Below the pieces are notes generated by a model. It did no database searches, had not been told where the DNA came from, and was given only the letters and a program-made list of their open reading frames with translations. The position numbers were made by a program, and so were the translations under genes. A stretch of 64,000 bases of DNA from Stagonosporopsis chrysanthemi (lineage: Eukaryota; Ascomycota; Dothideomycetes; Pleosporales; Didymellaceae), in contig JAFISE010000091.1 in assembly GCA_022560025.1 (NCBI GenBank), forward strand, positions 1-64,000, in the 5' to 3' direction. This document shows, one piece after another, positions 43,906 to 55,212 of the stretch. Each line of letters opens with the position of its first letter. The stretch's first letter is position 1.

Positions 43906-45211
43906 ATGGCTATCGCAGAGGATGCAGCAACTGTCCTCGAGCAGTTTATTCACGACGGCAAGTAGAGCATTTAAAAGGTCGTGTTTCGGAGGCTGACTGC
44001 GATCAGTTGCCAACCTACCAGCGGAGATCACACATCTCTACGAGGAGGTACAGGCTAAGGACGCCCAGATCCAAGAACTGCGTGCAGCAATCCAGCAACG
44101 CGATAACAGCCTCCAAAAGTTCATCAAGCTGAATGGCAGTCTCGTGGTGAACCCCAAGGAGGAGCCGTACAATAAAGTCGTAATTCAGAATTATGAACAG
44201 GCACAGATCTTGCAGGAAGAAAAGATTGGCTTGGTGGAAAAAGCAGCTGCACTTGTGAGCGACACGAACATCGATTGATGACTTGGCTGACACCTTTTGC
44301 AGCTCGACCGATATGTAAAGCGGCTGGATATCAAATTGCGAGACCTGCAGAATGATGGGTCTATACCTGCAGATCCACAGATGCCCTCTCTGCTCAAAGA
44401 CTCACCCGGAAATCTAGTCCCCCCTCTGTCATCGTCGAACACGGGTGCTAGCACACCACTGCATCCAGTGTCTGGCAACCAGGGGGGAGGGGCCCCCAAC
44501 CTCGCGCAGGCAGCCGCTATTGCACGCATCACGAATGCTACGAACCCCAACTCACGAGCAGCGCCGATGCAGAACATGCAGACGCAAGCCCTACTTAATC
44601 AACAGAGATTGACCAACGCACAGAGCGCAATCCAGGCTACCGCACGATCAGAACGGGAGCTATCGGCAGGCAGTGACAGCAAGCGACGCCGACCAACAGG
44701 CACTATTGGGCCTCTTCCAGCAGCGTCGTCATCTTTGGGTCGACAAGGCTCAGTTGGGCCGGGCACTCCGAAACCGTCCACCCCTGGCTCACGTGCGGGT
44801 AGCGTAGGACCAAGGCACGCTCTCACAGTCAAGAAGGCCAAGCCTCAGCAACCGTTGCGCAAGGCCGCGTTGACTGCCAAGTCGGGAGTACACAAGAAGC
44901 GACGTAAAGGTGGCTCGAGAGCGTCGCCTTCCACTACAGCCGAGGATGAGAGCGTGGCTAGCGACGCCGGCACAGAGGACGAAGAGATGTCAGGTGTGGC
45001 TGGGGAAGGAGACGAGGAGGAGTCTGACGATACCAAGTACTGCTTCTGCCAGCGCGTCAGCTTTGGCGATATGGTGGCCTGCGACAACGACAACTGCCAG
45101 TATCAGTGGTTCCACTGGGAGTGCGTGGGGATCAAGGAGGAGCCGGTCGGCGATTGGCTGTGCCCTGAATGCAAGAAGCAGCCGGCGCAGAAGATCAAGC
45201 GCGTGCGTTAA
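43906..45211 (+). CDS. ING-family PHD-finger protein
   Basis: Subunit type found in NuA4 acetyltransferase or Rpd3L deacetylase complexes, reading H3K4 methylation. Exons 43906-43957, 44007-44254 and 44303-45211 give 402 aa. Intron 1 (49 nt) begins with GC: G|GCAAGT...ATCAG. Splicing there reads VLEQFIHDVANLPAEITHLYEE, the conserved ING N-terminal domain, so the GC-AG assignment is well supported. The helical ING domain covers residues 1-115 and a Ser/Pro/Lys linker with basic nuclear signals (KKRRKG) covers 115-350. The C-terminal PHD finger (~350-395) has the full C4HC3 set from YCFC to WLCPEC with the aromatic FHWEC. It resembles Yng2/Pho23 relatives; which complex is unclear. Confidence 0.92.
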
Positions 45212-46269
45212 AGGTTTGGCGCGTTGCATTGCAGACGTTTGCCGGCAGCGGGAGAGGCGTTCAAAACATGGCAGTCACGACCGGCGTGTCGTGCAAGCCC
45301 TGTCATACTGTACTATGTATGTATCGTTCTATACCCTGATGAAATCGAGTGTCTTTGCGCGTCTCTGTCCTGAAATGATGAGGTCTCCACTCGGCGCTGC
45401 AAGGATCGCCGTCTGCGCCTGCGCCTGCAATTGTGGGCTGGGCAACAGCCTCGCTCTGGAGCGCGTCCATTATTGACATGGGTCCGCGTACTCCCGTACC
45501 TCGTAAAGGAAGCAGTGCAGATTGTCCGTTTCCGTTGTGCGGTCTCCGTCTGACCGTCTGACAGCCCCCCAAGAAGGCGAGCTGTTGACACAAGACCGCA
45601 GGAGATCAGGCAAGTGCGCTCAACCACGCGGGCCGGTTCGCATTCTGATCGGCGCCTATGTGGTGCGCACACATCGCGCGCACGACGGCTTCTCCAGACG
45701 AGCGCTCCACATCGCAGCTTCCGTGGCATGCAGCAGAGCAGGGCGGGCCAGTGCCATTCGTCGCCAGCTGCAGTTAGCGCTGCGACTTCCAACAACGCTC
45801 GCAGCCAAGACGCGTGAAAGGGGGCATCACCGACATTTGGACGGGCGAGCAGGCGGGTCGAGCAATCCCTCAAAAGGCTGCTAGCCCCGACACCGCGCGT
45901 TGCAGGCCTCATTGCTCCCTCTGCTGCCGCGGGGTGTTACGCCGGCGCCGCTGTCCTCCACGCTGTCCTTCCTGGCTCCTGCTTGCTGCTTGCTGCTTGC
46001 TGCTCGCTGCTCTTGTTTGATGCCGCTCTTTCACGCCCGCAGTGCCGCCGCCCGCGACTAGACGGCTTTGTATGTAGACAGCTAGCTGAAGCCGAGGCCC
46101 GCCAATCGCCATTGTCCACCGCGCGCAGGGTTTCACGCTTGCCCAGCAACGCAACCGCAGCCCGTCGGCGACGTCTGCAGCCTCCCAGTGTGATACGGAC
46201 TCCGATCCGCACCAGGCGCGCTAAGCAGCGACAGCGGCAGCCCGCCCTGTGAAACGCGACGAGCGCACC
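45212..46269. other. Intergenic, probable long leader of the Spa2 gene
   Basis: 1058 bp between the ING stop and the Spa2 start. It includes a short TTGCTGC tandem run at about 45980-46015. Open frames here show no domain. Confidence 0.5.
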
Positions 46270-49248
46270 ATGAACACCCGCAATGGCACGCTGTCGCCCG
46301 TCTCGACTGACAGCCAGGAGTGGTCGCCCATAACACGCTACACGAACGTCACCAACGAGAACCCATACTCGCCCACGCTGCCGCCCAGCACCTACGGCGG
46401 GAGTCAGTACGGCGGCCCCAGCAGCACCGATGGCGGCATGCTCAATGGCATGCGCCCCCAAGCAAACGGCAACCCGTCGCCGCCCAGCTCAGTAGGTCGT
46501 TCGAGCGACGGCACGGGCCTGTATGCCGCGAGCCTCGCCGGCAGCGACGCCAGCATGAGCAGCCGCAAGATGCAGGCCCTCGAGGACACCATGGCCGAGC
46601 ACTTCAGGGTGCTCAAGGTCTACCTGGCGCCCTACCTGAACGACGCGCAGGGCAACCCGCGCCCGAGCAGGGCCAAGGACAAGCTCACCCGCCTCTCTGG
46701 CGTGCAGTTCCAGGAGCTCAGCACCGACGTCTACGACGAATCCCTGCGACGAGAGCAGGATCGCAAGCGCGGAGGACCAAACGCCCCCGGCAACGACACG
46801 CCCAAGTACCTCCTTCCCAAGAACAACTTCCACCCGAAGCGCAACCAAGCAAGGCAGAAGCTATCCACCCTGCCGCTCGAACGCTTCCGCCAGCTCGCAA
46901 CCGACGTCTTCTACGAGCTGGAGCGCCGGTACCCAAGATTCACAAGTGGCGACATGCCGCGGCCCTCGAGTCCTGCCGCAAGCATCGCAAGTCGCATAAG
47001 CAACAGAGGGCCGCCCAGCCGCTCAGGGACGCCCAACGGGAGCATGGACGGCAGAATGGGTGGCCGCCCGCCGCCAGGTCCCGGATACAGAGGGCCGCCT
47101 CCACAAGGAGACCCACGAGGCATGCAGGGGCCTCCAGGAGGACTCGCACCTGGATCGCAGGCTAACGAGTTCGGGCGAGCGCTGCCAAAGACTTTTCAGC
47201 AGAACACAATTGTGCCGAACAAGGGCACACTGGTAGAAGATGACGACGACAGTGCTGCGGACGACGATGACGCGTTCAATCTAGAGGGTGCTGCCGCCAG
47301 ACGGCAGACCAACAAGAGCGCCAAGAGCATGAGCATGGCGCAGGAGAAAATGGTTACAGAACTACAGAAACAGGTTGTCGAGCTGCAGAACAAGACCAGC
47401 GAGCTCGAAGGCACATTGCAGGACAAAGACGAGGAATTGCGAAGGATGAAGGATGTCGAGGGGAGCAGAGACACCGTAAGTATGTTGCAACCCGTGCAAG
47501 TCCGCCTACTCACAAGAACAGAACACTGCTTCCGAACGCGCTGAGTGGGACGAGCTTAGGTCCTCACTACAAGACCAGGTAGCCAAGGCGGAGAACTTGA
47601 ACGCATCTTTACGATCAGAGCTGGACAGGATACGCAGCGACCACGAAGAAGAGCAAAGGAGTTTGCGTGACCAAATCGCCGACCTCGAATCGAATCCTCC
47701 TCAGCAAGCGTACAACGGTGGCAGTGATGAGTGGAGACAACGCTGCGAAGAGCTGGAGCGCGAGCTGAGCGAGCAGCAACAAGTTGCGCAAGAAGTGCGG
47801 AGAGATGCCTCCACCTTCTTGCAGGAAATGCGCGAGTTGTCTGCACGTAGCGACGCTGCTGTCGAGAAAGAGGAACGGCTGAGTAGCCAAGTCTTGTCTC
47901 TGGAAGAAGAGCTCAAGGAATGGAAGTCTCGATATGCACGCTCAAAGACGCAGCTCCGAACGCTGAAAGCATCATCAATTGGCTTGTCCGGTCTTGCGTC
48001 GCCCGACATAGCCAACTACAGTCGTGATCCTGGATTTTCAACTCCAGATGGCTTGGTCCGAGATGTGCATGTCACCAACTTTCAACTTGCTATTGATGAG
48101 CTCCTACAAAAGGCTCGCAGAGTGGACCCTGAACAAACCCTGGAGAGCATGCGCAACGTGGTCAAGTGTGTGCGTTCAATCACGGGCGAAATCGACAGCA
48201 CACCCCTCTCGCAGATGCAATCGCCTACCAGCAGTATCAGCGGCGACTTGCTGTCGAGCCCCGAGAGACAGCAAGCAAAGCTGAAATCGCGTGTCAGCGC
48301 TACTGCTAATAACCTGATCACGGCAGCAAAGAACCATGCTTCTTCGAACGGGTTGTCACCTGTCAGTCTTCTCGATGCTGCTGCGAGTCATCTTTCAACT
48401 GCCATAGTCGAACTGGTCAAGCTTGTCAAAGTGCGACCTACGCCAGAGAACGAGCTGGATCGCGAAGAGCTAGACCGCCAAGAAGCTGAAGATATGCCCA
48501 TGCCGCTCAAACCAACTGTCTTTGGCGGCTATGGCGCCTTTACCCCGAACAGCGTCAACAACATGGATGACAACAATGGCAGCGCCAAACCCAATGACAT
48601 CGGCCCAGACCGTGGCCATCAGCGCGGACTGAGTAGCAAAGGTAGCAATGCAACTGGCTACAGCTCATATAGTTCACCCTACAGTGGATATGGCCGTGAA
48701 AGCTCAGGTTCGAATGGCGTCCAACAGACGGACAGTGGTATGACCGAGTTCAAAGTAAGTCACTGCACAGCCCCTCCGGATTCACCTAACAAGCCCACAG
48801 AACTATCTTGAGGACCAAACTGCCCTTCTCGTACAGAGCATCCAGCCGCTCGTGAATCTCATCCGTTCCAGTCCTGACTCGACGCCTGCTGAAGAGCAGC
48901 AAATTTACGGCTACATACAGGATATCTCCCGGGCTGTTGACGACACTGGAGACCGCACCTACGATGCTGTAAAGCAAGTCTCCAATCCAGCTCTGCAGAA
49001 GCATGCCATCCCCGTTGTTCAGGTCCTCGACGACTGCAGGCGTGATATGTTGGACATTGACATCCGCAACGGCGGACGCGACAAGGTTCCTCCCCTCGCA
49101 TTCAAAACGGCGAGAGCCCTCAAGGTAAGTGTACGTTCAGTGTGTATCGAAGTTGTATATTGATGATAGACAGGAACTTGTCCTTCGCGTCGACCGCATC
49201 GAGTCTGGTGAGTTGACTGCAGAGGAGACTCTCAAGATCGATTTCTAG
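46270..49248 (+). CDS. SPA2: Spa2-type polarisome scaffold protein
   Basis: Scaffold of the polarisome at hyphal tips, where it links formins, Rho regulators and MAPK modules. Exons 46270-47475, 47522-48754, 48801-49124 and 49174-49248, with introns of 46, 46 and 49 nt, give 945 aa. Two Spa2 homology (GIT/SHD) repeats occur at ~115-170 (LTRLSGVQFQELSTDVYDE) and ~195-230 (LSTLPLERFRQLATDVFYEL). A Pro/Gly/Arg-rich disordered stretch follows, then an acidic patch, a long coiled coil (~355-570) and a helical C-terminal domain (~600-700 and 815-945) separated by a Ser/Gly/Tyr-rich linker. The start is the first ATG in frame. The ends of the coiled coil are approximate. Confidence 0.93.
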
Positions 49249-50093
49249 TGCGAGCGAAGCATCTTTTTTTCTGAAACTTTCTCTTTGAAGAATGCCCACG
49301 AACCATTTACCTTCCTGCTTTTACACAATACCACAGCCTTAATTAGGCTTCGACGCGGCGTTTTTGAACTTTCGATGAACTAGCTCTATGTTTACGTCCT
49401 CTTTGCCCTTCTGTTCCTGTTGGATACATAAAGTTGCTGCTTTGTGAGCATGTGGCTTGGGAGATGGCTTGGACCTTACTACACCTATTACTAGTGTTTG
49501 TTGAAGAAAGTGGGATTGGTGCGCGCTGCCAAGTGCTTCTACGAGTGAGCGGATCAATGTACTTTATGAAGGGGACGTTGATGGGTGAGAACGTGCAGAG
49601 AAGGACGTGGCTGCGGAACACATGTATACGACCATGCGATGTACAAGAGCCAAGAAGTACATTCACCACGTAATGCATCATTGTTGTCGCTCCGGCGAGT
49701 TGATGGTGTAGGATTGCATAGCGCTGACCGTCTTTTGACATCCACTACCACCAGTCACAATATTTGCGGCCTTGTTGCCCCTCTCAGCAGCAACTTGAAT
49801 GTCTCCACATGATCATCAACACCAAACAACTAAATGAAACGGACCGCTCTCCAGCCACGCTTCATACCCAGCCCGTCGCGGAATGACGTCACTGACCACA
49901 TGTGACAGCATCATGTGGGTCGCTTGGAGCCATGGCTAGACTCAAGTCTGCGCAATTGTTGCATTTGCTTCAGGGTCCCGTACCGTGTACCTCATCTTCA
50001 AAACCTCTTTCCTGACGTCGCACACGGGCATATCGAGTATTCACAGTCCACATTTTAGTGTTCCGCTAGCGCAAAAGGACGATCAACCGTGTA
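49249..50093. other. Intergenic
   Basis: 845 bp between the Spa2 and GH43 genes on the same strand; nothing recognised. Confidence 0.5.
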
Positions 50094-51438
50094 ATGGCTT
50101 TTCCCGGACAGCAACAGCAGATGCAGTCGCAGATGCACATGCAGCAACCTCCCTACAATGACTCTATCTTGACAATTACAGAGAAGAGTTGCGCTGATCC
50201 CTATGTACTTTGGGACAAGGGCACATATTACATGGTAACGCAACGTGATGCTTGTAGACAATTGTGGCTAACCTGTATAGACATGGACAACTGGCTGCTC
50301 GGTCGAGATTTGGTCTGCTGAAAGTTTGTTTGATTTTGAGAAGAGATGTAAGAAGGACATTATCTGGTAAGTTGGACCGAGGATTAGTTGGCCCGAGCAG
50401 TATGCGTGCTGTTCGCGATAAAGGGTACAGATTGACTCTGCTAGGTGGGCGCCGAAGGACCAACCATACTCAGGAGATATTTGGGCACCGGAGCTTCATG
50501 CAATTCAAGGCCGCTGGTATGTGTATCTTGCGGCGGATGACCCAAAACACGGCAACAAGTCCCACCGAATGTTCATCCTCGAGGGGCCACCTGCAGACCA
50601 ATCGCCCTTGGTCCCTGACAACTGGAAGTTCTTCGGACGTGTGGGCGGACTTCCAGATGACCAATGGGCTATTGACGGAACTGTAATCACTCTTGGTGGT
50701 AACATGTTCTTCGTGTATTCTGGCTGGCCTCCAGGCGTTCATGAGAACGAGTCACGGCAAGAGATCTACATTATTCAAATGACCTCGCCGACACAATGTA
50801 CTGGTCGTCCTATTCGCATCAGTACGCCAGACCTGCCGTTCGAATTCTCCGGCTCCAGCGGTATCAACGAGGGACCACAGTTCTTGAGCTCCCCAGACGG
50901 ACGCTGGATCGGTATTGTTTACTCCTGTGCCGGGTCCTGGACTCACGAGTACAAGATGAACGTGCTGTACTGGACGGGAGGACACCCGCTCGACCCGCAG
51001 TCTTGGTGCAAGTCCAACCGCCCGCTGTTGCAAGCCAGCCGCGACGACAGCCCACCCTACGGTCCCGGGCACGGCAACTTCGTGCTTGTCAACGGTCCCG
51101 GCGGGGCAGAGGTTTGGGGTGTTTTCCACGCAACGGACGCGAAGACCGGCTGGGAAGGCAGGAAGGCGCGTGTCATGCGCGTAGGCTGGGCCCACGGCGG
51201 ACCCTTTATGGGCAGCGGTGAGTGTGGGAGGTGCTGCAGCGATGTGAATCACTTCATCCAAGGCTGCCCAGGAGGCCAGTGCGGTGGGAAAGGACATGCC
51301 GGAGGAGCGGGGGGTGGTGGTGGACAGTATATTGAAGGCAATGCTCATGGGGGACATGGCAATTCGGGCGATATGAAGAACGAGCTGAAGAACCTGGCGA
51401 AGCAAGGCAAGGGCTTGATTAGTAAGTTCCTCAAGTAA
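50094..51438 (+). CDS. GH43-family glycosidase without signal peptide
   Basis: Five-bladed beta-propeller of GH43, typically arabinanase, arabinofuranosidase or xylosidase. Exons 50094-50234, 50281-50366 and 50445-51438, with introns of 46 and 78 nt, give 406 aa. The three acidic active-site residues are visible: Asp in SCADPYVLWDKGTYY (~35), Asp in WAIDGT (~160) and Glu in INEGPQF (~210). Oddities: the N-terminus is Gln/Met-rich (QQQQMQSQMHMQQ) rather than a signal peptide, and the C-terminal ~65 residues carry a Gly/His-rich run followed by a Lys-rich amphipathic helix. The enzyme may be cytosolic or exported unconventionally. Substrate specificity within GH43 cannot be told from what I see. 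Confidence 0.85.
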
Positions 51439-52211
51439 GAATTGAATTCAACTTCGGTAGGCTTGGTAGGCTAGGAAGCTGTGTGTGGAGTAACGATGTA
51501 GCAGTATGAATGTATTTTCCTCCTGTAAGCAGTATCTGAGTGTCCCTTTGTAACTCTCCAGTTGACCGTTTGAGGATTAAGCTGACTGGACCTTAGTTAC
51601 ACAAGATGCAGAACTGCATATCATCATCCACTACCAAAGTTATTGAACACACATTTCGTTGTCGTCTTTCCATCTTTGCCAATCACACTGCATTTGATGT
51701 CTAGATCCCTGAGCTGGCTGCAACTCCCATAACAAGTTCACTAAGTCTTTTTGTGTAGACATGTAGTTTTCACTACTCTCTGTCCTCAAGGCTACCAAAG
51801 CTGAATTTTGTTTGTATTCTGCCGTAATTATAGGGCGCACTGAAGATTGAGTGAAGGCATCATGTACATCTGATCGGCCACAAAAACGGGCTTCTTCGTA
51901 CTGCACCCGACTGGTTGATCCACAAGTTGCCTACTTCGGTTTGTGTTGCTTGCCTGACTGCGTTGTAGCATGCCGCTCGCATGTTGTTGTTGCCCCGCAG
52001 TCGAATGGCGCGCTTGTATTGGTCAGATACGCTAAGAGGATCCATTATTCGGCCGACTTCACGTGATCGTTGAGGTGTTGTACAGCATGTTGAAACAATG
52101 CACCAGGCAACGAAGTTTGTACCTCAGGTATAAAGATTTAATGCTTCCTAGACAACAGGGAGCATCATCCGAGCTTCTCAGTAATACTCTTCTATCACTC
52201 TTCCAAGCATC
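51439..52211. other. Intergenic with an inverted-repeat element
   Basis: 773 bp between GH43 and the serine-hydrolase gene, about a third of it taken by copy 3 of the MITE-like element. No gene recognised. Confidence 0.55.
51655..51898. mobile_element. MITE-like element, copy 3
   Basis: Aligns closely with 19175-19414, including GATCCCTGAGCTGGCTGCA, TGTAGACATGTAGTTTTCA and the right end GATCGGCCACAAAAACGGGCTTCTTCG followed by TA (51899-51900). Most differences from copy 1 are transitions. The left terminal repeat is poorly preserved, so that boundary is approximate. Confidence 0.6.
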
Positions 52212-53405
52212 ATGGCCAAAGTTACGGGAACATGCGATCCTCGTTTCGCAACTGTTGCGGACCTAATACAGTCCAAGATTGACGTAGATGAAGAGCTAGG
52301 AGCTTCCTTCGTTATCAACATCAATGGCAAGAATGTTGTCGACATCTGGGGTGGCTACGCCGACGCATCCAAGACCAAGCCATGGGAGGAGAACACCATC
52401 ACAAATGTGTGGTCGTCATCTAAGACCGTCGTCAGCCTCGCAGCCCTTTTGCTGGTCGATAGAGACCTATTGGACCCCTTCGAAAAAGTATCAAAGTACT
52501 GGCCCGAATTTGGTGTCAACGGGAAAGAGGACGTCGAAGTCCGACATCTCCTCTCTCACTCCTCTGGCGTGTCGGGCTGGGAAACACCAACCACCATCGA
52601 AGAAGTCTGCGACATCTCATCCTCGACCGCTCGTCTCGCAGCCCAGGCACCATGGTGGACACCCGGCACAGCCTCGGGCTACCACAGCCTGACCATGGGT
52701 CACCTTATCGGCGAGCTCATCCTCCGCATCACAGACAAGTCGATGGAGCAATTCGTCGCCGACGAGCTCGCAACGCCTTTGAGCGCAGACTTCCAATTTG
52801 GCGTCAAGAAGAGTGACTACCCTCGCACCGCAGAGATCATCCCACCTCCCGCACCGCCAGCAGACTGGAAAATCAACGCCTCCGCAGACACACCAGGCAT
52901 CGACATGACCCGCATATTCGCAAAAACCCTTATGAATCCTATGTTGGACGCTAACAGCGCGAACCAGGACTTCTGGCGCAGCGCTGTGGTGCCTGCAGCG
53001 AACGGCTACACCAATGCGCGCGGTCTTGCACGTCTCCTGTCTTTTGTCAGCTGTAAGGGCACAATCGGCTCGACTGCGTTGCTGAAGCCATCAACCGTTG
53101 ATCTGATTTTCAACCAGCAGACACTCGGCCCCGACCACGTCATCAGCGTCACTACGCGCTTCGGCATTGGATTTGGCCTCGACGGCGCCGGTCCTGGTGG
53201 TGCTGGGCACTGGATACCAGAAGGCACGATCTGCTTCTGGGGCGGTTGGGGTGGTAGTGTCGTGCTTTGCGATGTGGGAAGGGGGATCACAATCACATAT
53301 GTGATGAACAAGATGACTAATGCGGGGCTTGGGAGTGGGAATGCGAAGGAGTATGTTTGGGAGGTGTACCGGGCGCTGGGTGTGGCGATCCCGGAAGATG
53401 TATAG
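52212..53405 (+). CDS. Serine beta-lactamase-fold hydrolase (class C / EstB-like)
   Basis: Intronless, 397 aa, no signal peptide. The nucleophile motif SxxK is Ser68-S-S-Lys71 (VWSSSKTVV). The second motif is Tyr157-His-Ser where class C enzymes have YxN, as in esterase-type relatives. The third-motif region reads GWGGS instead of the KTG of true beta-lactamases. The HLLSHSSGVSGW and GYHSLTMGHLIGELI blocks are characteristic of the family. Fungal members include esterases, transesterases and D-aminopeptidase-like enzymes, so antibiotic hydrolysis is not implied. It stands alone between an inverted-repeat element and a HET-domain gene. Confidence 0.88.
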   Translation: MAKVTGTCDPRFATVADLIQSKIDVDEELGASFVININGKNVVDIWGGYADASKTKPWEENTITNVWSSSKTVVSLAALLLVDRDLLDPFEKVSKYWPEFGVNGKEDVEVRHLLSHSSGVSGWETPTTIEEVCDISSSTARLAAQAPWWTPGTASGYHSLTMGHLIGELILRITDKSMEQFVADELATPLSADFQFGVKKSDYPRTAEIIPPPAPPADWKINASADTPGIDMTRIFAKTLMNPMLDANSANQDFWRSAVVPAANGYTNARGLARLLSFVSCKGTIGSTALLKPSTVDLIFNQQTLGPDHVISVTTRFGIGFGLDGAGPGGAGHWIPEGTICFWGGWGGSVVLCDVGRGITITYVMNKMTNAGLGSGNAKEYVWEVYRALGVAIPEDV

Positions 53406-53673
53406 GGGAAGGTTGAGGCGAGGAAGGAGTGAAAAGTCGGCTGGAGTTGCTGAAAGCAATAGCGATGATATGGCCCAGGCGGACACTTTGTACCGGGATG
53501 AATTCCACTACACTAGGCCACGAGATACTTCTGCACCAATCGATCAGAGCGCATATTTCGTTTTAGTCTGTAGCTCGACGCAACTATAAGGTCCCACAAG
53601 CTCTGAAGATTTGTGACGTCAAAATTGCTCTAGACCTAATATTTAAATTTGTGCTGCATTTGTAGCATGCAAT

Positions 53674-55212
53674 TCATTGTAGTAGTTCAAGCTTCAATAG
53701 CGGCTCCCCAACAACGCTCGCGCGTAGTTCTCTCGATGCTCCTACATTTGCTATCCTAGCACAGCACCTGTCAGCGAAATGGTGCCACAGCACTACACGG
53801 AGCAAGAGCCCAAACGATATCCGTATTTTGCGTAAATCCTGATGTAGTTCGGTTCGCATTTTGTGGCTGTCGGTCAAGGAGCCGACCGCATGGCGACTGT
53901 ATTGAAGGTCGATAACATTCGAATCTGCATCGACGAAAAATGTTACTCGCCCACGGTATGTACTGCAGAGATATCGCAGATCTGATGTAACCGAAAAACG
54001 GATGTTGGTGGCTGTTGCTTTTTTGACAGTATACAGATGTGACCAGTCAGTCCCATCGCATCCAGGTTCACGGCATGGTATACCATAGATCAAGTCCAGT
54101 CCAGAAGGATCGTCCAATAGAGTGACTTGCGCGAAGGATGGTTCTACTGCTTCGTCTTCCAACCATTGTGGTGTATGTGGCTGGATACCTAAAACCTTTC
54201 CAACAATGGCAACAGAGCAGAAACAAGATGATCTCTTGCAGGCTCTCAAGACATCTTTCGCTAATTCAGGGAGTGTTTTAGCGTAGTTGACCTCCAGATC
54301 TGAGCCATCTCCACACAGCGCTAGTAATGAAAAAACCCGATCACGCACATCATTAGCTTTCTTTAGTCTGAATCTATCCAGTAGATAAATCAGACTTCTC
54401 CCTCGCAGTTCGTGCGCTGTTTGCGTGTGCATGTTTTCGATTCTCAGTTGACATATGTGTTCGTTGCTGAGTGGTACTAGTTTTCCGTCAAGACTGGCGT
54501 TCTCTGCCATGAATCTGACACGCGGAGCAAGAACGATCTCCTGGGTAATCCAAGCACGATCCCAGTAGGGTGAATTGCAGAAAGCGCTGAAGCCCGCTGG
54601 AAACTTGTGCTGCCTGGCTGCGGACTTCAGGAACGTTTTGATGACACTGTCGCATCCAAGCCATGAAATGACTTCTATCGCGCCAGAAAATATCTGACCC
54701 ATTTGCTGCACCTGATGATTACGCTCAGCGACTGTTGTCTGGTCGATACTCAACGCATCGATCCATAGCCATTTGGCTCGTAAGTGTGGCTTCCGTCTTG
54801 CAAAGGCCAGAAATTCGAACAAGTTGAGTCGGATCCAAAATCTCTGCCCGTTCAGTGATATCCAATTGCCTCTGCTTGGATCTCCCCAAACGTAAGAAAG
54901 ACAGCAGTATTTTTCGTCAATCGTCGCATGTCGCAGGTCACATTGGATCAGGCCATCGTTTGTCTTGTTGGAATGCAATTGTATCAAGCGGATAGATCGT
55001 ATCTGGTGGTCCAGTGGCGAATAACGAAAGTGTTGTTGTGGAGGTGGCGTCAATGGCGGGGTCGATTGCCTCTGTATCGCTCGAACAGGCTGTCGCTTGA
55101 ACTCGATTTCCTCGACGTCTGTCCAGATGTCTTCGTCCAAAATTTCGTTTTCGGACTCACCCAAGACCTCGTTTTCGGACGAGCCAACTATGGCGCATTC
55201 ATCCGACATCAT
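53674..55212 (-). CDS. HET-domain protein
   Basis: Intronless, 512 aa. The heterokaryon-incompatibility (HET) domain spans ~100-245 with its three signature blocks: YCCLSYVWGD, LWIDALSIDQ...ERNHQVQQM and a YWDRAWITQEI segment. Such proteins can trigger cell death on recognition of non-self in ascomycetes; a role here is family-level inference. The N-terminal ~60 residues hold a duplicated acidic SENE motif and a Pro-rich stretch. The C-terminal half has no recognised domain (no NACHT or ankyrin repeats). The start has two adjacent ATGs. Confidence 0.9.
   Translation of the reverse strand: MMSDECAIVGSSENEVLGESENEILDEDIWTDVEEIEFKRQPVRAIQRQSTPPLTPPPQQHFRYSPLDHQIRSIRLIQLHSNKTNDGLIQCDLRHATIDEKYCCLSYVWGDPSRGNWISLNGQRFWIRLNLFEFLAFARRKPHLRAKWLWIDALSIDQTTVAERNHQVQQMGQIFSGAIEVISWLGCDSVIKTFLKSAARQHKFPAGFSAFCNSPYWDRAWITQEIVLAPRVRFMAENASLDGKLVPLSNEHICQLRIENMHTQTAHELRGRSLIYLLDRFRLKKANDVRDRVFSLLALCGDGSDLEVNYAKTLPELAKDVLRACKRSSCFCSVAIVGKVLGIQPHTPQWLEDEAVEPSFAQVTLLDDPSGLDLIYGIPCREPGCDGTDWSHLYTVKKATATNIRFSVTSDLRYLCSTYRGRVTFFVDADSNVIDLQYSRHAVGSLTDSHKMRTELHQDLRKIRISFGLLLRVVLWHHFADRCCARIANVGASRELRASVVGEPLLKLELLQ

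Noticed and set aside
46320..47165. 281-codon frame overlapping the start of the Spa2 gene
   Set aside because: Arg/Gln/Pro-rich composition typical of a GC-rich shadow; the Spa2 frame has recognisable SHD repeats.
52212..53405. Antibiotic-resistance beta-lactamase
   Set aside because: The third motif is GWGGS rather than KTG and the tyrosine motif is YHS. It looks like an esterase-type relative.
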